This document shows positions 32,160 to 39,684 of a stretch of DNA of 64,000 bases, piece by piece. Each line of letters starts with the position of its first letter. Position 1 is the stretch's first letter. Source of the stretch: Spongiactinospora rosea (lineage in GTDB: Bacteria; Actinomycetota; Actinomycetes; Streptosporangiales; Streptosporangiaceae); assembly GCF_003315795.1 (NCBI RefSeq), contig NZ_QMEY01000018.1, forward strand, positions 121,701 to 185,700. The letters run 5' to 3'. A model generated the notes under the pieces. The model was given only the letters and a program-made list of their open reading frames with translations, searched no databases and was not told the origin of the DNA. The translations under genes were made by a program, and so were the position numbers.

Positions 32160-33285
32160 TGGCCGAGACGGCAGGCCACATCCGGAGGGCCAGGTTCCGC
32201 GCCAAGATGCCGTGCCGGGTCGCGGGCACCAGGAGCCCCGCGGCCAGGCGGACGCCGCGCTGCTTGGGATCCGCCAGGCGCCGGTGCCCGCTCTCGTAGC
32301 GCTGGAACGCCGCCCGAGGGTCGTCCGGGCTCGCGGCCAGTTCCCCGGCCAGCGTGTACGCCCCCGCCATGGCCAGGGTCGAGCCGTCACCGAACAGCGA
32401 CGCGCACGACGCCGCGTCGCCGAGCAACGCCACCCGCCCCTGCCACCAGCGCGGCAGGGCCACCCGGCTCACCGAGTCGAAGTACAGGTCCGCGGCGCTG
32501 CCGACCCGCTCCAGCAGCTCCGGAGCCCGCCAGGACACCCCGGCGAACGCGCGCGCCAGCATCCGCTTGTGCAGGCCGGTGTCGCGGTGGTCGAAGCCGG
32601 GTTCGGCCGGGGCGCGATAGAGAAAGAACGCCCCCTCACCACCAGGAACGGGACAAACGGCGACGGCCTTGCCCGGCACGTTGTGCAGGAGAATGTCCCT
32701 GCTGCCCTGGCCGGGCCCGCCGCCGAGCGGCATCGTGGCGACGTACAGGCCCATGTGGTGGACGAGGCCGGTGCCGAACGTCAGCCGCCGGGTCACCGAG
32801 TGCAGCCCGTCGGCCCCGATCACCAGGTCGAAGCGGCGTGCCGTGCCGCTCTCGAAGGCGACCTCGACCCCGCGCTCGTCCTGCCCGAGCGAGGCGATGG
32901 AGTCGTCGAAGACGAACTCGGCCTGCTCCCGGCCCGCCTCGAACAGGATGGCGGCCAGGTCGCCGCGCGGCAGCTCGATCTCGCCCGGCCGCTGGACGGC
33001 GCGCATGTCCAGCCGGCCGGTCCGCCTGCCGTTCGCGTCGACGAAGGTGACCCCGGTGTTGCCGGTGGCGGCCTCGCGCAACCGGGGCAGGACGCCCATC
33101 CGCCGGGCGATCCCGACGGCCGGGCCCTTGACGTCCACCGGGTTCCCGCTGGAGCGCGGCTCCCGGGCCCGCTCGACGACGGTGACCCGGAAGCCGTACC
33201 TGGCCAGCCAGTACGCCAGTGTCGGCCCGCCGACGCCGGCACCGGAGATCAGCGCAGTCCGCTGCTCGCCCACGACACACCCCAT
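32125..33285 (-). CDS. FAD-dependent aromatic-hydroxylase-like monooxygenase
   Basis: 386 residues. FAD/NADPH motifs of group A flavin monooxygenases are present: TALISGAGVGGPTLAYWLAR then VTVVERA near the start, FDLVIGADGLHSVTRRL (the DG motif) mid-protein, and WQGRVALLGDAASCASLFGD (the GD motif) near 290. Size and the SSGNPVDVKGPAVGIARRMG segment resemble the TetX/PgaE-like small family that hydroxylates antibiotics or aromatic compounds. It diverges from a TetR gene with a long inverted repeat between them and is probably its target. Confidence 0.85.
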   Translation of the reverse strand: MGCVVGEQRTALISGAGVGGPTLAYWLARYGFRVTVVERAREPRSSGNPVDVKGPAVGIARRMGVLPRLREAATGNTGVTFVDANGRRTGRLDMRAVQRPGEIELPRGDLAAILFEAGREQAEFVFDDSIASLGQDERGVEVAFESGTARRFDLVIGADGLHSVTRRLTFGTGLVHHMGLYVATMPLGGGPGQGSRDILLHNVPGKAVAVCPVPGGEGAFFLYRAPAEPGFDHRDTGLHKRMLARAFAGVSWRAPELLERVGSAADLYFDSVSRVALPRWWQGRVALLGDAASCASLFGDGSTLAMAGAYTLAGELAASPDDPRAAFQRYESGHRRLADPKQRGVRLAAGLLVPATRHGILARNLALRMWPAVSAITGHLRPSPSP

Positions 33286-33298
33286 AACCGGATGAATT

Positions 33299-33333
33299 TT
33301 CTCCGCTTCGCTGACTGTAACCTAAGCGGAGAA
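33299..33333. promoter_or_regulatory. Long inverted repeat, probable TetR operator
   Basis: TTCTCCGCTT (33299-33308) and AAGCGGAGAA (33324-33333) are perfect 10-bp inverted repeats with a 15-bp centre, placed between the divergent starts of the monooxygenase (33285) and the TetR gene (33365). It can overlap both promoters, the standard arrangement for TetR autoregulation. Confidence 0.6.
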
Positions 33334-33364
33334 GAATCGTCCAGTTCGAGGAGGCGGCCGAGAA

Positions 33365-34009
33365 GTGCCAGGTACGACACCGCGGCTGCGCGCCGACGCC
33401 CGTCGCAACCGGGACCTGATCGTCACGGCCGCCCAGCACCTGTTCCTTGAGCAGGGCGTCGACGTGCCGCTGGACGAGGTGGCCCGCCGCGCGGGTGTGG
33501 GCATCGGCACGCTCTACCGCCGCTTCCCCGACCGCGACGCCCTGCTGCGCGCCGTCGCGGAGGACACCCTGCGCAGCCTGGTCGGCCTGATCGAGACCGC
33601 CCGCGACGAGGAGCCCGACGCCTGGCACGCGTTGTGCCGCTTCCTGCGCTCCTGCGCCGAACTGCGCTTCGGCGAACTGGCGGCCGAACTCGACCCCCGC
33701 CTGTACCCGCAGATGCGCACCGGCCCGCACCTGGACGAGATGCGCCGGCGAGTGATCGCCGCGGTCCTGGACCTGACCGCGCGCGCCCAGGCCGAAGGGG
33801 CGATGCGCCCGGACGCCGGCCCCCTGGACGTCGCCATGCTCATGACCCTGCACGTCTACACGCCGCCGAACATGCCCGGCGATCAGGCCGTGCGCCGGAT
33901 GGTGGAGATCGTGCTGGACGGCCTCCGCGCCGGCTCCGGATCCCCTCTCCCCGGCACCCCGTCCACCGGCGCGGCCGACCTGCATCGCTACACGGCCGTG
34001 GATCCCTGA
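33365..34009 (+). CDS. TetR family regulator
   Basis: 214 residues from GTG 33365. The HTH reads RRNRDLIVTAAQHLFLEQGV, DVPLDEVARRAGVGIGTLYR and RFPDRDALLRAVAED, an unmistakable TetR N-terminus. The C-terminal domain is helical and ligand-specific, so the inducer cannot be guessed. Divergent from the FAD monooxygenase, with a 10-bp inverted repeat in between. Confidence 0.92.
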   Translation: MPGTTPRLRADARRNRDLIVTAAQHLFLEQGVDVPLDEVARRAGVGIGTLYRRFPDRDALLRAVAEDTLRSLVGLIETARDEEPDAWHALCRFLRSCAELRFGELAAELDPRLYPQMRTGPHLDEMRRRVIAAVLDLTARAQAEGAMRPDAGPLDVAMLMTLHVYTPPNMPGDQAVRRMVEIVLDGLRAGSGSPLPGTPSTGAADLHRYTAVDP

Positions 34010-34122
34010 CACGCCGCGCCCACGTCAGGGGCTGTCGCGCGGCAGTCGCCTATGATTTCATATATGAATTGGTACGGCATGTCGGCCGTGCCTGAGCACC
34101 GTTCGGTACGGAGGTGCGGGCC

Positions 34123-35103
34123 ATGGGCGTTCTGGTCCGGACGACCGATGTGGCGATTCGGGAGCGCGAGGAACTCTGGCGGCACACGGTGTCCCGGTCC
34201 TTCGTCCCCCTTGACTTCGAGTTCCGTGGCCCCGGCGGCTTCGCCGGCGAGATCTCCGGCGAGATGCTGGGCACCGTGATGGTCACCGAGGTGACCGCGG
34301 CCCCGCACCGCGCCGAGCGTACCGAGCAGCACATCAGACGCTCCGACGAGGCCGGGTTCTACAAGCTGAGCCTCCCCACCAGCGGGCGCGTGCGGATCGC
34401 CCAGGACGGGCGGGAGGCCCCGCTGCTGCCCGGCGACATCGCGATCTACGACACGAGCCGCCCGTACCAGGTCACCTTCGACGGCACCTGCCGGGTGATC
34501 ATGGTCATGTTCCCGCACCGCGAGCTGCGCCTGCCGGGCGACGCGATCCGCGAGGTCACCGCCCGGCGGGTGTTCGGCGGGCGGGGGCTCGGCGGCGTGG
34601 TCTCGCCCATGCTGGTGAACCTGGCCGGCCACATCGACGAGGTCGGCGACTCCCACCCGATGCGGCTCGCGGACAACGTCGTCGACCTGATCGGCACCCT
34701 GTACGCCTCCCTGCTGGGCGAGTGCGCCGACGCCTCCGACTCGATGCGCATGCTGCTCACCCGGGCCAAGATGTTCATCGCGCGGCACCTCGACGACCCC
34801 GCCCTCGGGCCCGAGGCGATCGCCGCGGCCTGCTACGTGTCCACCGGCTACCTGCACAAGCTGTTCCGCGCCGAGGGCATGTCGGTGGGACGGTACATCC
34901 GCGAGCGCCGCCTGGAGCAGTGCCGCCGCGACCTGCTCGACCCCGGCTCGCGCGAGGTCGCCGTCAGCGCCATCGGCGCGCGCTGGGGCTTCGCCGACGC
35001 CGCGCACTTCAGCAGGGTGTTCAAGACGAGCTACGGCCTCGCCCCCCGGGAGTACCGGCTCAGCCGCGACGTCGTCCCCTGCGCTCTCTCCGACGCCTCC
35101 TAA
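34123..35103 (+). CDS. AraC family transcriptional regulator
   Basis: About 326 residues from ATG 34123 (GGAGG 9 bp before; a GTG at 34114 overlaps that site). The N-terminal half is a cupin-like AraC-binding domain (EAGFYKLSLPTSGRVRIAQD; LLPGDIAIYDTSRPYQVTF). The C-terminal ~100 residues hold two HTH units: LGPEAIAAACYVSTGYLHKL and VSAIGARWGFADAAHFSRVF, ending KTSYGLAPREYR. The family match is clear. Convergent with a Bcr/CflA exporter (stops overlap by 3 bp); an A/T-rich 110 bp precedes it. Confidence 0.9.
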   Translation: MGVLVRTTDVAIREREELWRHTVSRSFVPLDFEFRGPGGFAGEISGEMLGTVMVTEVTAAPHRAERTEQHIRRSDEAGFYKLSLPTSGRVRIAQDGREAPLLPGDIAIYDTSRPYQVTFDGTCRVIMVMFPHRELRLPGDAIREVTARRVFGGRGLGGVVSPMLVNLAGHIDEVGDSHPMRLADNVVDLIGTLYASLLGECADASDSMRMLLTRAKMFIARHLDDPALGPEAIAAACYVSTGYLHKLFRAEGMSVGRYIRERRLEQCRRDLLDPGSREVAVSAIGARWGFADAAHFSRVFKTSYGLAPREYRLSRDVVPCALSDAS

Positions 35104-36380
35104 GGCCCGGCGCGACGGTGTTCGACATCGAGCGGGGCCGGCTCCGCGACGTCGTCCGCCGGGGTCCGGCGGCGGCCTGGGAGCGCGACGAACCGGTACG
35201 CGGCCCAGGCCGCCGCGCGGGTGGCCGCCATCCCGCAGGTCATGGCGACGGCGCTCGCGCCGCCGATCGAGGCGGCCGGGGCGAGCAGCGCCCCGAGCAG
35301 GAAGCCGCTGCTGCCGAGCAGCGCCGCCGCCGTCCCCGCGTTGGCGGAGTGCCGGGCGAGCGCCAGCGCCGTCGCGTTGGGCGAGGCCAGCCCGCCCGTC
35401 GCGACCGTCAGGAACAGCGCGGGCAGGAACACCGCCAACGGCGCCCGCAGTACCGCGGCGGCCAGGCAGAACACGCTCGCGACCACGGCCACCAGCGCGC
35501 CCCCGGCCAGCAGCGGTTCCGGCTTCAGCCGGCGCAGCAGCACCGCGTTCACGTACCCGCTCAGCACCAGGCCCACCGAGTTGACGCCGAAGATGAACGA
35601 GAACGTCTGCGCGCTCACGCCGTAGCCGCCTTCGAGCACGAACGCGCTGACCGAGATGTAGATGAACAGCGCCGCCCCGCCGACGCTCGACCCGAGCGCG
35701 CAGCCGACGAACACCCGGTCGCGCACCACGGAGGTGAAGCCCACGCGGACCCGCCGCAGCCCGCCGACGTGCCGCAGTTCCGGTTTGAGCGTCTCCGGCA
35801 GGGCGGTCACCGCGACCAGCAGCAGCACCGAGATCGCGCCGAGCGTGACGAAGATCCCGCGCCAGTCCGTGACGTACAGCAGTTGCCCGCCCAGCACCGG
35901 CGCCACGATGGGCGCGACCCCGCCGACGAGCATCAGCAGGGACAGGATGCGCGCCATCCGCTGCCCCTCGTACATGTCACGGACCATCGCCCCGACGATC
36001 ACCATGCCGGCCGACCCGGCCAGCCCCTGCACGAGACGCAGGATGTTCAGTGCCGCGATCGAGGGAGCGGCGGCGCACAGCAGCGACACCACCGCGTACG
36101 TGGCCACGCCGACGAACAGCGGGCGCTTGCGCCCGATCCGGTCGCTGAGCGGCCCGATGAAGAGCTGCCCGGCCGCCAGGCCGATCAGGCACGTCGAGAT
36201 GCTCCACTGCGCGGCGCTGTCGGAGGCGTCGAGCTGACGGGCCAGTTCGGGCAGCGCGGGCAGGTACAGGTCGATCGACAGCGGGCCGAACGTCGACAGG
36301 GCGCCCATCACGAGCAGCCGGCGGCGGTGATGCCGCGCCGGTACGGGCCCGGCGGACTGGTCGTCGCTCACGCGGCTCAT
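35100..36380 (-). CDS. Bcr/CflA family multidrug MFS exporter
   Basis: About 426 residues from ATG 36380 (AAGGGG upstream; the frame continues to 36479 but without a site). Twelve membrane helices. LVMGALSTFGPLSIDLYLPA and QLFIGPLSDRIGRKRPLFVG (the MFS motif A) are typical of the Bcr/CflA drug:H+ antiporters, as are RLVQGLAGSAGMVIVGAMVR and VRDMYEGQRMARILSLLMLV. Substrates of the family include bicyclomycin, chloramphenicol and sulfonamides; the one here is unknown. The AraC gene on the opposite strand may regulate it. Confidence 0.88.
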   Translation of the reverse strand: MSRVSDDQSAGPVPARHHRRRLLVMGALSTFGPLSIDLYLPALPELARQLDASDSAAQWSISTCLIGLAAGQLFIGPLSDRIGRKRPLFVGVATYAVVSLLCAAAPSIAALNILRLVQGLAGSAGMVIVGAMVRDMYEGQRMARILSLLMLVGGVAPIVAPVLGGQLLYVTDWRGIFVTLGAISVLLLVAVTALPETLKPELRHVGGLRRVRVGFTSVVRDRVFVGCALGSSVGGAALFIYISVSAFVLEGGYGVSAQTFSFIFGVNSVGLVLSGYVNAVLLRRLKPEPLLAGGALVAVVASVFCLAAAVLRAPLAVFLPALFLTVATGGLASPNATALALARHSANAGTAAALLGSSGFLLGALLAPAASIGGASAVAMTCGMAATRAAAWAAYRFVALPGRRRTPADDVAEPAPLDVEHRRAGP

Positions 36381-36469
36381 TGAAAGCCCCTTTCCCTTGC
36401 TGCGCCGGGGAAGAGAGTGGGACGCCGTCCAACCAGGTAGGGGGTGCCCAGGAAGCATCGCAATCGTAT

Positions 36470-36530
36470 ATGTCAGCAATGCCGGTCAGATGTCAATGAG
36501 CGCCGCCCAAATGTCATTCCTAACGGAATG
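36470..36530. promoter_or_regulatory. Phased ATGTCA repeats and small dyad between divergent genes
   Basis: The 320 bp between the exporter start (36380) and the methyltransferase start (36702) are AT-rich for this DNA and contain ATGTCA at 36470, 36490 and 36511 (20-21 bp apart, two helical turns). A dyad CATTCC-taac-GGAATG follows at 36515-36530. This looks like a regulator-binding array. Nothing else is recognised in the gap. Confidence 0.4.
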
Positions 36531-36701
36531 CCATGGATATCGGCCACGTTTCCCAGCTGATTTCCGGCCGGTGGTGCGGCGGACGGATCTCAGTGACACA
36601 TCAGGTGACGCCGGTGCCTTGCCGGCGGGCCTGGCCTCCTACCACATTGCATACGACTTGTGATGTTCTCCGCCCGCCGCGATTTCGCCGAGGAGTCCCC
36701 G

Positions 36702-37688
36702 ATGTCCTCCCACACGACGGCGACCGCCGCCGACCCCAGTCCCATCGTCAACGTCGCCACCGGTTTCATGGCGGCCAAACAGCTCTTCGCCGCCGGCGAG
36801 GTCGGCGTCTTCGCCGCCCTGGCCGACGGCCCCCTGACCCCGGCCGAGCTGGCGGGCCGGACCGGGATACCGGAGCGGTCCGCGCGGATCCTCGCCGACG
36901 CCATGGCCGGTCTGGGCCTGCTGGCCTTCGACGGAGGCCGGTACCGGAACGAGGCGGCGGCCGACGCCTACCTGACGGGCCGCGAGGGCGCCCCGGACCT
37001 GCGGGCCTTCCTCACCTTCTGGGACCAGGTGAGCTACCCGCACTGGCGTTCGTACACCGACTCCGTGCGCGCGGCGGCGCCCTCGCCGTTCGACACCTCC
37101 GCCCCCGTGGGGGAGGACGTCTTTCGCGACGGGGTCACCGCCTACAACGCGCTGCACGCGCTGATGCTGGCCGAGCACTACGACTTCGGCGCGCACACGC
37201 GCGTCGCCGATCTCGCGGGCCTGTCCGTGGAGTTCGTCGTCCAGGCGGCGGCCCGCAACCCCCGGCTGCACGCGGTCTTCGTGGCGCCGGACCCGCCGGA
37301 CCCGAGCAGCGTGGACGAGCGCTACCGCGACCGCGTCGCTTTCCACACCGCCGACCCGCGCACCGACCCGGTTCCCGGCCGGTACGACCTGGTGCTCCTG
37401 GAGCACGTCGCCCACCGCTTCGACGCCGACGACAACCGCGCCTTCCTGCGCCGCGCGCGGGAGATCGTGGAGCCCGGCGGCAGGCTGCTGCTCGTCGACT
37501 TCTTCCTGGACGCCGCGGACGGGCGCGGGCTCGACCCCCTGCTGGCCGGGGAGTACCTGGTCGTGGACGGGACCGTCGTCCACCCCGAGGACGAGGCGCG
37601 CGGCTGGCTGGCCGAGACCGGCTGGCGATGGCTGGAGACACGCGAACTGCCGGGCAGCCCGCGCGCCCTGATCGCCGAAACAGTCTGA
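36702..37688 (+). CDS. O-methyltransferase-family protein with degenerate SAM motif
   Basis: About 328 residues from ATG 36702 (AGGAG upstream; an in-frame ATG at 36660 lacks one). The N-terminal dimerisation/wHTH part (GFMAAKQLFAAGEVGVFAAL, TPAELAGRTGIPERSARILA) is that of plant-type and actinobacterial SAM O-methyltransferases. The C-terminal Rossmann part has LVLLEHVAHRFDADDNRAFL and IVEPGGRLLLVDFFLD. However, SAM motif I, normally DxGGGxG, reads RVADLAGLSVEFVVQAAARN, without the glycine loop. It may be catalytically dead or use another role. Small-molecule tailoring is the family norm. Confidence 0.75.
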   Translation: MSSHTTATAADPSPIVNVATGFMAAKQLFAAGEVGVFAALADGPLTPAELAGRTGIPERSARILADAMAGLGLLAFDGGRYRNEAAADAYLTGREGAPDLRAFLTFWDQVSYPHWRSYTDSVRAAAPSPFDTSAPVGEDVFRDGVTAYNALHALMLAEHYDFGAHTRVADLAGLSVEFVVQAAARNPRLHAVFVAPDPPDPSSVDERYRDRVAFHTADPRTDPVPGRYDLVLLEHVAHRFDADDNRAFLRRAREIVEPGGRLLLVDFFLDAADGRGLDPLLAGEYLVVDGTVVHPEDEARGWLAETGWRWLETRELPGSPRALIAETV

Positions 37689-37700
37689 TCCCCGAAACAG

Positions 37701-37852
37701 TGAACCTTTTTCAACCTCAGGTTCGCTGGTCAGAGCTGGTAGGCGAGATGCCGTATCCGCATGACCAGGCGTCCTGCCAGGGCACCAGGCCCGGTCCGAG
37801 CCCGACGGAGGCACCCCTGACCTGGTCCAATGGACCGGTTGAAAAAGGTTCA
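37701..37852. repeat. MITE-like element with perfect 16-bp terminal inverted repeats
   Basis: TGAACCTTTTTCAACC (37701-37716) and its exact complement GGTTGAAAAAGGTTCA (37837-37852) bound a 152-bp stretch without a gene; the inner right end holds a second palindrome (GGTCCA-a-TGGACC, 37824-37836). CAGTCTGA occurs at 37681-37688 and again at 37851-37858. The layout suggests a miniature inverted-repeat element or a large regulatory hairpin. No target-site duplication is evident. Confidence 0.5.
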
Positions 37853-37882
37853 GTCTGACCGCCGACCAAAGAAGGGCACGAC

Positions 37883-38906
37883 ATGACCAACGTGTTCACC
37901 CGTCCGCTCGGCCGCGACGGCTTCCAGGTCCCCGCCCTGACCGTGGGGTCCTGGCACACCTGGGACCGCACGCCGTTCGAGGAGACCGTCAACGTCATCA
38001 GAGCCGCGGTGGACGCCGGGGCGTCGTACTTCGACGTCGGCGTCTACAGCGCCATGCGGCCCGGCCAGGTCGGCTCGCCCACCGACGTCATCTTCGGCCG
38101 CGCCGTCCAGGCCGCCGGCGTCGCGCGGGACGACTACGTGCTCCAGGTGAAGAGCTGGGTGGAGCGCAGCGGCAGCGCCGAGGACATCGTCGCCCAGTTC
38201 GACCAGGCCGTGTTCCGCATCGGCACCGACCACGCGGAGATCGTGGTGTTCGGCGACCTGGTCGGCGAGCACGTGCCGTACGAGGTGATCGCCGAGGGCG
38301 CGGCGGCGCTCGTCGCGAGCGGGCGGGTGCGCCACTGGGGCGTCAACAACTGGTCGGCCACCGAGATCCGGAAGGTCGTGGCGGCGGCGGAGAAGGCGGG
38401 GCTGGTCCCGCCGGCGCTCGCTCAGCTCAAGTACAACGTGGTGCGCCGCTCGATCGCCGAGGGCGAGCCGTTCCGCGGTGTCATCGCCGACCACGGGCTG
38501 AAGGTGCAGGCGTCCGACGCGCTGGAGGGCGGTTTCCTGCTCGGCAATCCCCGGCGGCGGCCCACGGGCAACGACCCGGGCGACATCCACGGCCTCGTCG
38601 AGGAGGCCAGGCCGGGGCTGCGGGCGCTGGCCGGGGAACTGGGGGGGCACCCTGGCGCAGCTCTGCCTGGCGTACGTGCTCACCAACGACGACCTGTGCT
38701 CGGTCGTGATCGGCGCGCGCACGACCGAGCAGATCGGGGACGACCTGGGGGCGTTTCAGCTGCTGGAGCGGGTCGGCGCCGACCGGCTGCGGGAACTGCT
38801 GGCCCCGTACTGGCTCGACAGGGGCCGGGTGGACCCGGAGAGCTCATGGTCGTCCGTGCCGGACGACGACCCGGTGAAGTACGCCCTGATCCTCCCGGAC
38901 GCATAA
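37883..38906 (+). pseudogene. Aldo/keto-reductase-like gene with +1 frameshift
   Basis: The first frame from ATG 37883 reads NVFTRPLGRDGFQVPALTVG, FDVGVYSAMRPGQVG, YVLQVKSWVERS and HWGVNNWSATEIRKVVAAAE, that is, an AKR barrel up to about residue 252. At a run of seven G (38641-38647) the frame breaks; the homologous end TLAQLCLAYVLTNDDLCSVV, IGARTTEQIGDDLG and onward continues in another frame to 38906. One G less would restore about 340 residues. The active-site Asp, Tyr and Lys seem present, while the usual His is replaced in VVFGDLVGE. Either a real lesion, slippage or a read error. Confidence 0.75.
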
Positions 38907-38916
38907 CCGCCGCTGG

Positions 38917-39081
38917 TCAGTCCCCCGGCACCGGGCGGACACCCTGCTCGGTGCCGGGGGTGCTGTCGGCGCGGACCCAGCGGACGACCAGCTCGTCCTT
39001 CGCGCCGAAGCGGACCAGGTGCCGTCCCACGACGTCCTCCAGCCCGGCCATCGCGTCGGCGTCGCCGTCCAGCCGCAGCCC
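38917..39081 (-). pseudogene. C-terminal fragment of a DUF2218 gene
   Basis: On the minus strand the reading LGLRLDGDADAMAGLEDVVG, RHLVRFGAKDELVVRWVRAD and a short tail to the stop at 38917 matches the last half of DUF2218 proteins (about 95 residues when complete). Upstream of LHHVRQLG near 39081 the homology ends, exactly where the opposite-strand dimethylformamidase fragment begins. It is therefore a truncated gene at a rearrangement junction. A 12-bp inverted repeat (38922-38933 / 38949-38960) lies in its end and may have been its terminator. Confidence 0.55.
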
Positions 39082-39082
39082 G

Positions 39083-39684
39083 AGCTGCCGCACGTGATGG
39101 AGCTGCGCCGCGGCCTGACCGGCACCCGTAGCTGGCAGGTCCGGCCCGGCGAGGAGCACCACGCGACCACCGGCGAGCGCGGCGGGCTGTGGGCGGGCCG
39201 CAACCGCCCGCCCCAGAAGCTGTTCGGGGTCGGGTTCAGCGCGCAGGGCGGCGGCCCGTCCGGACGGTACCGCGCCGGCCCCGACCACGACGGCGAGGTG
39301 GCGCGGACGCTGCTCGACGGCGTGCCGGAGGTGTTCGGCGATGCCGCCCTGGCCGGCGGCGGGGCCGTGGGCAACGAGATCGACCGCTACGACCCCGCGC
39401 TCGGCAGCCCGCCGGACGCGCTCGTCATCGCCACCTCGGAAGGGCTCGGCGACGGCTACCAGTACGTGATCGAGGAGCTGGAGGGCACCAACCCCGGCCA
39501 GGGCGCGACGGAGAACCCCCGTGTCCGCTCCGACATGGTGTACTTCCGCACGCGCGGCGGCGGCTCGGTCTTCTCCACCGGCTCCATCTCCTACAGCAGC
39601 GGGCTTTCCGCGAACGGCTACGACAACGGGATCTCCCGCGTCACCCGCAACGTCATCGACCGCTGGCTGGCCGCCGATGTCTGA
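39083..39684 (+). pseudogene. C-terminal fragment of an N,N-dimethylformamidase-like large subunit
   Basis: About 200 residues read PHVMELRRGLTGTRSWQVRP, GEEHHATTGERGGLWAGRNR, PPQKLFGVGFSAQGGG and, at the end, SDMVYFRTRGGGSVFSTGSI then SYSSGLSANGYDNGISRVTR. These are the C-terminal hallmarks of the N,N-dimethylformamidase beta-subunit-like family (about 700 residues when complete). The N-terminal two thirds are missing, replaced by the opposing DUF2218 fragment. Possible starts at 39019 or 39098 would be accidental. The end overlaps the CocE-like gene by 8 bp, the original operon junction. Confidence 0.65.
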
